Assembly: GCF_000282495.1 (NCBI RefSeq)
Contig: NZ_AKJE01000108.1
Span: 99,258-163,257 of the forward strand
Direction of reading: 5' to 3'
From: Pseudomonas sp. GM79
GTDB lineage: Bacteria; Pseudomonadota; Gammaproteobacteria; Pseudomonadales; Pseudomonadaceae
DNA length: 64,000 bases
Part shown: piece after piece, positions 35,556-44,075 of the stretch
Layout of the letters: each line of letters opens with the position of its first letter
Numbering within the stretch: position 1 is the first letter of the stretch
The notes under the pieces: model-generated
The model's database searches: none
Seen by the model: the letters and a program-made list of their open reading frames with translations, nothing else
Told to the model about the DNA's origin: nothing
Made by a program: the position numbers and the translations under genes

Positions 35556-36314
35556 TTAGAGTTGGTAACCGTAGGATTTGATGACAGCGGCGGCTTTCGG
35601 ACCTTTGAGGTAGTCAACCAGCGCCTTGGCGGCCGGGTTGTCCTTGCCCTTATTGAGGATTACCGCGTCTTGTTTGATCGGGTCATGCAGATTGGCCGGA
35701 ACGATCCAGGCCGAACCGCTGGTGACTTTGCCGTCTTTGTAGATCTGCGACAAGGCCACAAAACCGAGTTCGGCATTACCAGTGGATACGAACTGGTAGG
35801 CCTGGGTGATGTTCTGGCCTTCAACGATCTTGTCTTTGACCTTGTCGGTCAGCCCCTGTTTGGCCAGCACTTGAGTGGCAGCCAGGCCATACGGGGCGGC
35901 TTTCGGGTTGGCGATGGACAGATGCTGATACTGATTGTCGCTCAGCACCTTGCCCTGGGCGTCGACATAACCGTCCTTGGCCGACCACAGCGCCAGGGTG
36001 CCGATGGCGTAAGTGAAGCGCGAGCCTTTGACTGTGTCGCCTTCGGTTTCGAGTTTTTTCGGGGTGATGTCGTCTGCCGAGAGGAACACTTCGAACGGCG
36101 CACCGTTCTTGATCTGGGTGTAAAACTGGCCGGTTGCACCAAAGGAGGTGACCAGTTTGTGCCCGGTGTCTTTCTCGAAATCGGCCGCGATGGCCTGGAT
36201 CGGCGCGGTGAAGTTGGCAGCAACGGCGACCTGGACTTCATCCGCCTGGGCTGACCCGAAAGCGAACACGGTGAGCAGGCACGCGGGGGCAATACGTGAG
36301 GCACGAATGGTCAT
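35556..36314 (-). CDS. modA: Molybdate ABC transporter periplasmic binding protein
   Basis: 252 residues from the ATG at 36314; the frame extends upstream across the ModE-type box and so is not used. A signal peptide ends near AQA-DE. The mature start VQVAVAANFTAPIQAIAADFEK and GATGQFYTQIKNGAPFEVFL are the ModA anion-binding core. It binds molybdate or tungstate. A ModE-type palindrome is 30 bases upstream. Confidence 0.95.
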   Translation of the reverse strand: MTIRASRIAPACLLTVFAFGSAQADEVQVAVAANFTAPIQAIAADFEKDTGHKLVTSFGATGQFYTQIKNGAPFEVFLSADDITPKKLETEGDTVKGSRFTYAIGTLALWSAKDGYVDAQGKVLSDNQYQHLSIANPKAAPYGLAATQVLAKQGLTDKVKDKIVEGQNITQAYQFVSTGNAELGFVALSQIYKDGKVTSGSAWIVPANLHDPIKQDAVILNKGKDNPAAKALVDYLKGPKAAAVIKSYGYQL

Positions 36315-36343
36315 GAAACGGCTCCGTGGTAGGCGAGATGAAA

Positions 36344-36367
36344 CGCTATATAGCGGAATATATAGCG
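36344..36367 (-). promoter_or_regulatory. ModE-type molybdate operator upstream of modA
   Basis: CGCTATATA (36344-36352), six bases, then TATATAGCG (36359-36367), a perfect inverted repeat. It matches the layout of the Escherichia coli ModE box (CGNTATATA-N6-TATATANCG). It lies 30 bases upstream of modA. No modE gene is in the window, so the regulator would be encoded elsewhere. Confidence 0.85.
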
Positions 36368-36428
36368 AATTGCCTGTAAACGGAACTTGTCGGATGCAAA
36401 GTGCAGGTTGGTACTGAATGCCGTTGGA

Positions 36429-36524
36429 ACCTGTGGGAGCGGGCTTGCTCGCGAAGACGACGGTACAGTCAACATTGATGTCGCCTGACACACCGCCTTC
36501 GCGAGCAAGCCCGCTCCCACAGGT
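36429..36524. repeat. REP-type inverted repeat pair
   Basis: ACCTGTGGGAGCGGGCTTGC on the left and its complement on the right (ends at 36524), with a 40-base spacer. This is the P. fluorescens-type REP doublet that can form a long hairpin. It sits between modA and the flavin oxidoreductase. Confidence 0.9.
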
Positions 36525-36531
36525 TTGGCGT

Positions 36532-37596
36532 CTAGCGGTGGGTTAACTTGGCCAACGCCTCATCCGCCAACCGCCGGGTCAGCTCTGCCGAAGTCATTTC
36601 AACCCCCAACGTAAACGCCTGCCCGGCCCAAAGGCTGCTGAAATCCGCTTCCCCTTTGGCCCGCAACGGCATCAACGCACCGCCCGCCAGAGGGAACGCC
36701 GGCGCCTTGGCGCTCATCGGCCCCAGCTCACGCATCACCCGATTGAGAATCCCGCGTGCCGGGCGCCCAGTGAAAATGTTAGTCACCGCCGTATCGCTTT
36801 CCTTGGCCGTGCGTAACGCCTTCTGGTGAGACGCGCTGACCTTGGCCTCCGGCGTGAACAAATAAGCCGTACCCACCTGGACCGCCGAAGCGCCCAGCAG
36901 AAAAGCCGCCGCAACACCTCGCGCATCTCCAATCCCGCCCGCCGCAATCACCGGCACTTTCACCGCATCGACGATTTGTGGCACCAGGGCAAATGTCCCT
37001 ACCTGGCTACTCAGGTCATCACTGAGGAACATCCCCCGGTGACCGCCGGCCTCGTAACCCATGGCGATGATCGCGTCGCAACCATGCTGTTCCAGCCAGA
37101 TGGCCTCTTCGACGGTAGTTGCCGAAGAGAGAATTTTCGCCCCGGTCGCTTTTACCCGATCCAGCAGGGATTTTTCCGGCAGGCCAAAGTGAAAACTCAC
37201 CACTGCGGGACGAAACTCTTCGATCACTTCGCAGGCCGCGTTATCGAACGGAGCGCGATTGGACACCGGTGTCGGCGCGTCGAAGTCGACACCCAATTCC
37301 CGGTAATACGGTTCCAGCAGATTTTTCCAGTCCCGGGCGCGTTGCTCATCGGGTGCCGGAGGTTGATGGCAAAAGAAATTGACGCTGAACGGGCGCTGGG
37401 TGTGTTGGCGAATCGTTTTCAGCTCCTCGCGCAATTGCTCGATGCTCAGCATCGCGGCGGGCATCGAGCCCAGGCCGCCAGCGTTGCTCACCGCAATCAC
37501 CATGGCCGACGTTGTCGCGCCGGCCAAGGGGCCCTGGATGATCGGCAGTTCGATCCCGAGCAGGTCAAGAATGCGGGTGTCTGGCCATTGACTCAT
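36532..37596 (-). CDS. Nitronate monooxygenase-family FMN oxidoreductase
   Basis: 354 residues from the ATG at 37596. The TIM-barrel motifs LLGIELPIIQGPLAGATTSA, NAGGLGSMPAAML and IAMGYEAGGHRGMF match the 2-nitropropane dioxygenase/nitronate monooxygenase family. These FMN enzymes oxidise alkyl nitronates such as propionate 3-nitronate. Some family members have other roles, so the exact substrate is not certain. The stop lies seven bases after a REP element. Confidence 0.85.
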   Translation of the reverse strand: MSQWPDTRILDLLGIELPIIQGPLAGATTSAMVIAVSNAGGLGSMPAAMLSIEQLREELKTIRQHTQRPFSVNFFCHQPPAPDEQRARDWKNLLEPYYRELGVDFDAPTPVSNRAPFDNAACEVIEEFRPAVVSFHFGLPEKSLLDRVKATGAKILSSATTVEEAIWLEQHGCDAIIAMGYEAGGHRGMFLSDDLSSQVGTFALVPQIVDAVKVPVIAAGGIGDARGVAAAFLLGASAVQVGTAYLFTPEAKVSASHQKALRTAKESDTAVTNIFTGRPARGILNRVMRELGPMSAKAPAFPLAGGALMPLRAKGEADFSSLWAGQAFTLGVEMTSAELTRRLADEALAKLTHR

Positions 37597-37756
37597 GTGC
37601 AGTGTTCTCCGACGTCGGTAGAAGCGAGTTTGTATCAGCAATGACTGACCCAAGGCCAGTCGAGTTTGAGGATTGGCTTAAAGTCGGCTACGGCGATGTG
37701 TTTTCATGTGTTATTTCAACAGCACGACAACTGAGCGATTCCATCGGGAGGCAGTG

Positions 37757-38740
37757 ATGTTCAAAGGCATTTTGATCGACAAGGACGACAACGGTTACCG
37801 GGCCACGCTGCAAGAGATCAGTGACGATCAATTGCCTGAAGGCGATGTGACCGTGCGCGTGGCGTACAGCACGCTGAACTTCAAGGATGGCCTGGCGATC
37901 ACCGGCAGCAGCCCGGTGGTGCGAAAATTCCCGATGGTGCCGGGGATCGATCTGGCAGGCACTGTCGAAGTCAGCGGTCATCCGGATTACAAGGTTGGTG
38001 ATCAAGTCCTGCTCAATGGCTGGGGTGTGGGCGAAGGACACTGGGGCGGATTGGCGCAGAAAGCTCGCCTGAATGGCGACTGGCTGATCCCGTTGCCTAA
38101 AGCATTCACCGCCGCGCAAGCGATGGCCATCGGCACGGCCGGCTATACGGCGATGCTGAGCATCCTGGCGCTGGAGCACAACGGCGTGAACCCCGATCAA
38201 GGCGAAGTGCTGGTGACAGGCGCCAACGGTGGCGTAGGCAGTTTCGCCATCGCGCTGCTGAGTAAACTCGGCTATCGCGTGGTGGCGTCCACCGGTCGTA
38301 CCTCCGAGCACGACTACCTCAAGCAATTGGGCGCCAGCGAAATCATCGATCGCAGCACATTGTCAGAACCGGGCAAACCGTTGGCCAAGGAGCGTTGGGC
38401 GGCGGTGATTGACTCAGTCGGTAGCCACACGCTGGCCAACGCTTGCGCCAGCACTCGGGCCAACGGCACTGTCGCTGCCTGCGGTCTGGCACAAGGCATG
38501 GACTTCCCGGCCTCCGTTGCACCGTTCATTTTGCGCGGTGTGACCCTGGCCGGCATCAACAGCGTGACCCAACCCAAAGCCAAGCGAATACTGGCCTGGA
38601 ATCGCCTGGCCAAGGATCTGGACTTTGCCTTGCTGCCGCTGATCAGTCACGAAATCGGCTTGAGTGAAGCCATCGACGCGGCCCAGCGCCTGCTTGCCGG
38701 CCAGTTGCGCGGTCGGGTGGTGGTCGACGTCAATCGTTGA
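37757..38740 (+). CDS. acuI: Zinc-independent medium-chain reductase, acrylyl-CoA reductase (AcuI/YhdH) type
   Basis: 327 residues of the MDR superfamily with no structural zinc lobe. STLNFKDGLAITG and FPMVPGIDLAGTVEVS are strongly YhdH/AcuI-like, and VLVTGANGGVGSFAIALLSK is the NADPH-binding Rossmann turn. It reduces acryloyl-CoA to propionyl-CoA in related organisms. GGGAGGCAGTG precedes the ATG at 37757. It is divergent from the flavin oxidoreductase. Confidence 0.85.
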   Translation: MFKGILIDKDDNGYRATLQEISDDQLPEGDVTVRVAYSTLNFKDGLAITGSSPVVRKFPMVPGIDLAGTVEVSGHPDYKVGDQVLLNGWGVGEGHWGGLAQKARLNGDWLIPLPKAFTAAQAMAIGTAGYTAMLSILALEHNGVNPDQGEVLVTGANGGVGSFAIALLSKLGYRVVASTGRTSEHDYLKQLGASEIIDRSTLSEPGKPLAKERWAAVIDSVGSHTLANACASTRANGTVAACGLAQGMDFPASVAPFILRGVTLAGINSVTQPKAKRILAWNRLAKDLDFALLPLISHEIGLSEAIDAAQRLLAGQLRGRVVVDVNR

Positions 38741-38793
38741 TCGTCTTCGCGCCAATCAAACAGACAAACTATAGAAACAAGGAAATAGCGACA

Positions 38794-39282
38794 ATGGATG
38801 TAAAGCTGCGTGAAGTGCTGTCCTTTAGCGTCTCGGGGTTGCAGGTGCGAACCCTCAATGCCGCAGAACAGCAGCCAGATACCGCGCGTATCGGGCCTAT
38901 GTGGGAACAATTTTTCGTCGAGGACGTTTTCGACAAGATCGCCCACAAACAGCCGGATTCCTTTATGTACGGCGTCTATTCCAGCTACGAGTCCGACGCT
39001 TCGGGCCACTTCGATGTAACCGCGGGTGCAGCGGTCACCGCGCCCTCCGAGGACTTTGCGCAGATTCAGGTTGAGGGCGGCGATTACCTGGTGTTCAGCG
39101 CCAAAGGGCCGATGCCCGACAGCGTCATTCAGACGTGGGGCCTGATCTGGGCTTACTTCGAGGATAACCCGCAGGTTCGCCGCAAGTTCGCCACGGACTT
39201 CGAGGTCTACACCGGCCCGGAGACCGTGGCGGTCTACATCGGCATTCAGGACTCAGCCGCGTTTTCGCGTTCAAGCAACTGA
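38794..39282 (+). CDS. GyrI-like/AraC effector-binding domain protein
   Basis: 162 residues that form one GyrI-like small-molecule binding domain (MDVKLREVLSFSVSGLQVRT, MWEQFFVEDVF, then DYLVFSAKGPMPDSVIQTWG). It has no DNA-binding domain, so it resembles the stand-alone effector-binding proteins such as SbmC. The final 37 bases overlap the 3' end of ada on the opposite strand, so the two genes converge. Role unknown. Confidence 0.8.
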   Translation: MDVKLREVLSFSVSGLQVRTLNAAEQQPDTARIGPMWEQFFVEDVFDKIAHKQPDSFMYGVYSSYESDASGHFDVTAGAAVTAPSEDFAQIQVEGGDYLVFSAKGPMPDSVIQTWGLIWAYFEDNPQVRRKFATDFEVYTGPETVAVYIGIQDSAAFSRSSN

Positions 39283-40319
39283 CGCTTGCGCTCCACACCC
39301 CAGCGATAGCCCGACAGGTTGCCGTCGCTGCGCACCACGCGATGGCAAGGGATCGCCACCGCCAGGCTGTTTGCGCCGCAGGCCTGGGCCACGGCGCGTA
39401 CGGCTTTGGGCGCGCCGATGCGCTGAGCGATATCGGCATAACTGGCGGTGCTGCCAGCGGGAATCTCCCGCAGGGCTTGCCACACCCGCTCCTGGAACGC
39501 CGTGCCGCGTACGTCCAGCGGCAAGTCCAGGCCGAGCGCCGGGGCTTCGATGAAGCCCACCACTTTAGCGATCAACTGCTCGAACTCATGATCGGCGCCA
39601 ATCAGGTTGGCGCGCCGAAACTTGTCCTGCAGGTCACAGACCAATTGATGCGGGTCGTCCCCCAACAGAATCGCGCAGACGCCGCGCTCACTTTGCGCCA
39701 CCAGAATCGCTCCCAGAGAACACTGGCCGACGGCAAAACGAATATCGTTGTTCTGCCCGGCCGCACGGTAATCGCCGGGCTTCATGCCCAGCACTTGATC
39801 CGCGGCCTCATAGAATCGGCTGTTGGAGTTGAATCCGGCGTCATACAGCGCGTCGGTGACCGTGCCTCCGTCCGCCAGGCGCGCACGAACCTTGCGTGAA
39901 CGATGGGCGGTGGCGTAGCCCTTGGGCGTCAGGCCGGTGATGGCCTTGAACACGCGATGGAAGTGGAAACTGCTCAGGCCGGCTGCGTCCGCCAGTTCAT
40001 TCAGCGCCGGCAACGTCTCGGCGGATTCGATGTGACGGCATGCGGCGGCCACGGTTGTGGCGTGCTGTGCGGCGACGTCGCTTTGATCCTTCGCGGCTCG
40101 TTTGCTGGGACGATAACCTGCCGCCTGAGCTTGCTCGGCGGTGTCGAAGAACTCGACATTCTGCGGTTTCGGCAAACGCGCCAGGCTGCTGGGGCGGCAG
40201 TAGATGCCGGTGGTTTTCACCGCATACACAAACTGCCCGTCGGCGCGGGGATCGCGTGCGACCACGGCAGCCCAGCGAGGATCGTTTTCGGTGGCGATAT
40301 TTTTCGAATGAGTTGTCAT
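39246..40319 (-). CDS. ada: Ada-type bifunctional DNA repair and regulatory protein, zinc site depleted
   Basis: 357 residues from the ATG at 40319; an upstream ATG at 40346 is possible. The order is an N-terminal Ada zinc-binding region (about 15-80), an AraC-type helix-turn-helix (about 95-185), and a C-terminal O6-methylguanine methyltransferase with the acceptor cysteine in AIPCHRVV (about 325). Of the four N-terminal zinc cysteines only C41 (in IYCRPSS) remains; the others read S45, S72 and A75. So the alkyl-acceptor C-terminal activity should remain but the methyl-phosphotriester sensor may be altered. It is the last gene of a repair operon. Confidence 0.88.
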   Translation of the reverse strand: MTTHSKNIATENDPRWAAVVARDPRADGQFVYAVKTTGIYCRPSSLARLPKPQNVEFFDTAEQAQAAGYRPSKRAAKDQSDVAAQHATTVAAACRHIESAETLPALNELADAAGLSSFHFHRVFKAITGLTPKGYATAHRSRKVRARLADGGTVTDALYDAGFNSNSRFYEAADQVLGMKPGDYRAAGQNNDIRFAVGQCSLGAILVAQSERGVCAILLGDDPHQLVCDLQDKFRRANLIGADHEFEQLIAKVVGFIEAPALGLDLPLDVRGTAFQERVWQALREIPAGSTASYADIAQRIGAPKAVRAVAQACGANSLAVAIPCHRVVRSDGNLSGYRWGVERKRQLLERENAAES

Positions 40320-40406
40320 GGCTTCATGTCCGTTGACCCGTTTCATGCAGATTAACCAGCCGGCAGAGACGCTACACTCCGGGTCTTGCGGTTGAATTCA
40401 ACGGTT

Positions 40407-41072
40407 TCATCCTGCGGTACGAAAGGTGAAGTTGATCCGTTGTTCGCCCAACTGAGGGTGATAACCCTGCTTGATCGGCAATACGCCGTGATAACGCAAA
40501 CGGTCGACGCCGCCCCAGACCACAATATCGCCGTGCAACAGCGGCACGCGTTGGCTGTTGGCGCTGCGTTCGAAGCCACCGAACAGGAACGTCGCCGGCA
40601 ACCCCAAGGACACCGAAACGATGGGAGCCGCGTAGGAATCTTCGTTTTTGTCCTGATGCAACGACATTCTGGCACCGGGAATATATCGGTTGATCAGGCA
40701 GGAATCCGGTACGAAATCCATAAAGCCTGCCTCTCGCGCCGCCGCTTGCGCCAGCTCGAAAAACACCTCGGGCATTTCAGGCCAAGGGTCGCCAGTCTGC
40801 GGATCATTGCGGGTGTATTGGTAGCCGCTGCGGTCAGTCGTCCAGCCCCAGGTGCCGCAACTGCTCAGTGCCACCGACATGGTAAAGCCGCCGGGCGTGA
40901 CCATCTGCCGAAAGGGCGCGGCTGTCAGAACCGCCTCCAGTGCCGGCAGCAATCGCTCGAGCCAAGGCAGGGCGAAACCTCTAAGGACGTAGGATTGTTC
41001 GCCGATTTGCTCGCACCTGGGTTGTTGCTCGGGTTCGGCGTCGGCAAACAGATCGAAGGTGATAGGGCTCAT
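40407..41072 (-). CDS. alkB: AlkB-type 2-oxoglutarate/Fe(II) DNA dealkylase
   Basis: 221 residues from the ATG at 41072. The iron ligands HxD in MSLHQDKNE and histidine in RLRYHGVLPIKQG, and the 2-oxoglutarate arginines in QRINFTFRTA, are all present, with FDLFADAEP as a typical AlkB start. It oxidatively removes methyl groups from 1-methyladenine and 3-methylcytosine. The start overlaps the previous gene's stop, so it is co-translated. An ATG at 41087 is a possible alternative. Confidence 0.92.
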   Translation of the reverse strand: MSPITFDLFADAEPEQQPRCEQIGEQSYVLRGFALPWLERLLPALEAVLTAAPFRQMVTPGGFTMSVALSSCGTWGWTTDRSGYQYTRNDPQTGDPWPEMPEVFFELAQAAAREAGFMDFVPDSCLINRYIPGARMSLHQDKNEDSYAAPIVSVSLGLPATFLFGGFERSANSQRVPLLHGDIVVWGGVDRLRYHGVLPIKQGYHPQLGEQRINFTFRTAG

Positions 41073-41076
41073 GGGG

Positions 41077-41787
41077 TCATAGCGCATCGTGAAAGATGAT
41101 TCCAAGGGTATGCCGTTTTCCACTGTGCAGGCGACTCACGCCGTGACGCATCGTTACTCGGTAATAGCCGCGAACACCTTTTACCGGACGCTGATTCACA
41201 GCAAAAATCAGCGCGTCGCCTTTCTTCAGGTCGATGACTTGCGGGCGCGACTGCATCCGCGGACGTTGTTCAGTCAGCACAAACTCACCGCCGGTAAAGT
41301 CTTCCCCCGGTTCTGACAGAAGAATCGCCACTTGCAGCGGAAAGACGTGTTCGCCGTACAGGTCCTGATGCAAACAGTTGTAGTCCTGCGGCCCATATTG
41401 CAGCAACAAAGGTGTCGGGCGTTCCTGACCTGCGGCATGACAGCGCTGCAAAAACGCTTCGTGCGATTCGGGGAAACGGGTCGGCAGGCCCATGGATTCG
41501 TACCAGCGATTGGCGATTGGAACCAGTCGAGGGTAAAGCGCGCTACGCAACCGGGCTACCGGATCCGGCAACGGGTACTTGAAGTACTTGTATTCACCAC
41601 GGCCAAAACCGTGGCGAGCCATCACCACTTTGGAGCGAAAGGGCTCGGGCCGGTCGTACAGCGCGCTTATTTCATCGCAGGTCTGATGGCCTAAAAACGA
41701 CCGGATTAGCGCGCAGCCATCTTGATCGAGTTGCTGCGCAAGCGCGCCCCAGTCGAGGGCATCGTGGTGAATCGGGTCGGTAAACAA
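41077..41787 (-). CDS. 2-oxoglutarate/Fe(II)-dependent oxygenase of the repair operon
   Basis: 236 residues. A TTG at 41787 is preferred because AAGGAGG lies eight bases upstream; an earlier TTG at 41808 would include that site. The jelly-roll motif NCLHQDLYGEHVFPLQ gives the HxD ligands, and the distal RHGVSRLHSGKRHTLGIIFHDA has the second histidine and the oxoglutarate arginine. This family is often next to alkB and ada. It probably hydroxylates a protein or nucleic acid, but its substrate is unknown. It is the first gene of the operon. Confidence 0.85.
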   Translation of the reverse strand: MFTDPIHHDALDWGALAQQLDQDGCALIRSFLGHQTCDEISALYDRPEPFRSKVVMARHGFGRGEYKYFKYPLPDPVARLRSALYPRLVPIANRWYESMGLPTRFPESHEAFLQRCHAAGQERPTPLLLQYGPQDYNCLHQDLYGEHVFPLQVAILLSEPGEDFTGGEFVLTEQRPRMQSRPQVIDLKKGDALIFAVNQRPVKGVRGYYRVTMRHGVSRLHSGKRHTLGIIFHDAL

Positions 41788-41914
41788 GGGTTCTGCCTCC
41801 TTGACCAAAAGGTCGAGGCGGTCAGTTTAGTGAGCGTTGCGGGAGTGGGCACTCCGGCGCTTGCGGTCGAATTCGAAAGGGGAGCAGACGTCCATGTTGT
41901 CGCTCCAGATCGCT

Positions 41915-42091
41915 TTACAGCGCTTTGCTCACGCTGATCTCGCTGATGACATCTTCAGTCTGGCCATGAATGACGTCGAGTGCGGCCTTGGCTTCTGCTT
42001 CCGTGCCGTTCTCCAGCTGGGCGAATTCAAAGCGGCGCTCGCCGTTGAGTTTGTATTTGATGACGTACTTGGTCGTCTGGGCCACGGTCAT
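41915..42091 (-). CDS. Short conserved protein
   Basis: 58 residues from ATG at 42091 to TAA at 41915. The sequence (TKYVIKYKLNGERRFEFAQL, TEAEAKAALDVIHGQTEDVI) is strongly coding-like and common in Pseudomonas, but of unknown function. The opposite-strand frames at 41837-42145 and 41970-42533 are shadows. It follows the DUF1883-like gene on the same strand. Confidence 0.75.
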   Translation of the reverse strand: MTVAQTTKYVIKYKLNGERRFEFAQLENGTEAEAKAALDVIHGQTEDVISEISVSKAL

Positions 42092-42113
42092 ACCTGCCTG
42101 TTTGGGTGTGGGC

Positions 42114-42416
42114 TCAGCTCAGTTTCGAGCTGGAGCGGCGGATGATCTTGATCGAGTGCGTCAGGGTCGGTTTGCGGGTCACGCTGATCGGCCGGCGATT
42201 GACCGTGTCGATGGTGATGTTCCAGAAACCGGTGCTCGGCGCAGTGATGCGGGCCGGGAAAGTGTCGAATGCGCCGCCGTGGTAAGTATGACGGCCGCCA
42301 TTCTTGAAGCTGCGGAAGTTGGCGTCGTTCATCAAGCGGATGTTGCACATTTGGGAGCACTGGATGACGACGATGTCGTCTTCGTTGAGGTGCTCGCGCT
42401 GGTGGATAAATTTCAT
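42114..42416 (-). CDS. DUF1883-like protein
   Basis: 100 residues. The sequence begins KFIHQREHLNEDDIVVIQCS and has NIRLMNDANFRSFKNGGRHT, which matches the DUF1883 family (a small beta-rich domain, sometimes paired with TIR domains). Here it is stand-alone. Role unknown. It is 22 bases upstream of the short gene at 41915-42091 and probably co-transcribed. Confidence 0.8.
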   Translation of the reverse strand: MKFIHQREHLNEDDIVVIQCSQMCNIRLMNDANFRSFKNGGRHTYHGGAFDTFPARITAPSTGFWNITIDTVNRRPISVTRKPTLTHSIKIIRRSSSKLS

Positions 42417-42628
42417 GAGGCGCCTCCAGAAGGGCTTTTTCTACAAAATCAAAACGATAGCATGGGCGATTGGCGCAGTTTATCAGCCCGAACAGGTTAT
42501 TATCCGGCTCTCGAGGTGCGCTTTGACAATTAAAAACAGTTATACGGAATTCTATGAGCGATAAAAGCAGTGAGCCTCGGAGAAAACCAGCATTTGTGCT
42601 GTCGGAAGGTCTTTATCGGAGGTTCTGT

Positions 42629-42985
42629 ATGAAGTGGGGAGTTCTGGTCGGGCCGTTGGCGTTGGCAGTGGGTGGATGTGCGAGTGTCTCGGACATCAAT
42701 GAGACACTGCCCACCATGAGCGTGATATCAGGCAAGAATCCCCATGAGTACGCCCAATGCCTGGTCGAAAAGCTCGCCGATAGCCGTGGAGCCCTGCAAG
42801 TCGAACCGCAAAAGGAAGGCGTGCGAGTTATCGTGCCGCAAAAGTTCTCGTCGGGGCCGGCCGCCGTATTTGAAATTGAAGACCGCTCTGGCGGCAGCAG
42901 CATCAAGCTGCATGAGCGCATCTCCAATGTGCCATTGCGCCCATGGGATGTACGCAATGCCGCCACCGCATGCATATCCGGCTGA
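42629..42985 (+). CDS. Small lipoprotein
   Basis: 118 residues from the ATG at 42629 with GGAGG upstream; the longer frame from 42554 has a poor start. The signal WGVLVGPLALAVGGC ends in lipobox AVGG-C. The mature part is short and polar with one later cysteine pair. The envelope location is expected from the lipobox; no function is recognised. Confidence 0.75.
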   Translation: MKWGVLVGPLALAVGGCASVSDINETLPTMSVISGKNPHEYAQCLVEKLADSRGALQVEPQKEGVRVIVPQKFSSGPAAVFEIEDRSGGSSIKLHERISNVPLRPWDVRNAATACISG

Positions 42986-43057
42986 TAAACTACCCCCAGT
43001 CAGCATCGATGCCGTCAAAGTTGCACTTTGACGGCATTGTCATTTCTGGAGTCAAGC

Positions 43058-43288
43058 ATGAAGCGAGAGCAGGTGCGGGAGCGCCATGCAGAGGGTCATA
43101 TCTCTGCCACCCACGTGATTCAGAACCCGGCAAACCCGGGGGAGTGGATCGTGTTTTTCAAGAAAAGCGCCGGGCGCAGTTTTTTCCTGGTGGATGACAA
43201 CGATGAAGTCGAATCCTTCAGTCGTCTCGACGATTTGATCGAGACCGTGCGCGGGCTCGGGATCAAATTCGCCGAAATTCATATGTAG
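43058..43288 (+). CDS. Small conserved protein
   Basis: 76 residues with GGAG upstream of the ATG at 43058. The sequence (REQVRERHAEGHISATHVIQ, then FKKSAGRSFFLVDDNDEVES) looks like a conserved Pseudomonas family of unknown function with two short alpha-beta segments. It follows the lipoprotein gene by 72 bases on the same strand. Confidence 0.75.
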   Translation: MKREQVRERHAEGHISATHVIQNPANPGEWIVFFKKSAGRSFFLVDDNDEVESFSRLDDLIETVRGLGIKFAEIHM

Positions 43289-43328
43289 GGCAGGGCGAGC
43301 CCTAATCCCGGTAAGTCAAGACACTGAA

Positions 43329-43422
43329 CCTGTGGGAGCGAGGCTTGCCCGCGAAGAATACACCGCGGTTTCTCAGGTATTACGCGTCATCGTTCTTCGC
43401 GGGCAAGCCACGCTCCCACAGG
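43329..43422. repeat. REP-type inverted repeat pair
   Basis: CCTGTGGGAGCGAGGCTTGC on the left and its near-complement on the right (ends at 43422), with a 40-base spacer. The variant G-A in GAGGCTTGC distinguishes it from the other REP copies. It sits between two convergent genes. Confidence 0.88.
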
Positions 43423-43465
43423 ATTTGCGTAGCTCAAGTTTCTTAACTTACCGGCATTGGGAGAG

Positions 43466-43747
43466 CTACTTGCAGACCACTACCACACTGCGGTTCTTGT
43501 AGTTGCCGATGTCCGCGCCCAAGGTCTTGTCGCTTTCCTGGGGTGACGGGGTGCCGTCGGTACCGACGATCCGATAACCGGTGCCAGCGCAAGAGGCATC
43601 GGCTTTTTCGTAGCAGGAGGCCCAGGCGTTGGCTTCCCCGGAGCAGTCGATGCTCAGGCCTTGTTCGCCATTTTTCAGGTAAGTCGTTTCGGACGTGGCG
43701 CAGCCGCTCAGGGCCAGGACTGCAATCAGTGGCAAAAATTTATTCAT
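43466..43747 (-). CDS. Small lipoprotein with cysteine-rich mature part
   Basis: 93 residues from the ATG at 43747. The signal peptide NKFLPLIAVLALSGC ends at lipobox ALSG-C. The mature part contains four further cysteines (IDCSGEANAWASCYEKADAS, then a C-terminal VVVVCK). It should be an outer-membrane lipoprotein; the family is not recognised. It converges with the gene at 43058 across a REP element. Confidence 0.72.
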   Translation of the reverse strand: MNKFLPLIAVLALSGCATSETTYLKNGEQGLSIDCSGEANAWASCYEKADASCAGTGYRIVGTDGTPSPQESDKTLGADIGNYKNRSVVVVCK

Positions 43748-43840
43748 GTCGTGGTGATCGTCGGTGATGGGGGCTAAAGGCTGTGACAGCGGTGGCATCG
43801 AAAGATTGTAGCGAATGGCCACTTCTCTGCAGATAATCAC

Positions 43841-43867
43841 AAAAAAGCCCTGCACAAAGGCAGGGCT
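43841..43867 (-). terminator. Rho-independent terminator, minus strand
   Basis: On the minus strand AGCCCTGC-CTTTGT-GCAGGGCT is followed by TTTTTG. It is 20 bases after the stop of the 62-residue gene at 43887-44075. Confidence 0.8.
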
Positions 43868-43886
43868 GCGTCGTGTCAGGTTCAGC

Positions 43887-44075
43887 TCAAGGCTTGTCCT
43901 TGCCGCGCCGCTTGGGGCCTGCGGGTTGATCCTGCAACACCGATGCCACTTCAATCGCCAACGCTTCTGTAGGGAACGGCCCGGCAATATTTTCGCCGCC
44001 GACGCTGTCTACCCACCACTGGCCGTCTTTTGCCTGATTGATCAGGTACCCGTTAACACTTTTTGCTGCCGACAT
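43887..44075 (-). CDS. Small hypothetical protein
   Basis: 62 residues. The sequence (SVNGYLINQAKDGQWWVDSV, then GPFPTEALAIEVASVLQDQP) has the look of a small Pseudomonas family that folds as an alpha-beta unit. A terminator follows. Function unknown. Confidence 0.7.
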   Translation of the reverse strand: MSAAKSVNGYLINQAKDGQWWVDSVGGENIAGPFPTEALAIEVASVLQDQPAGPKRRGKDKP

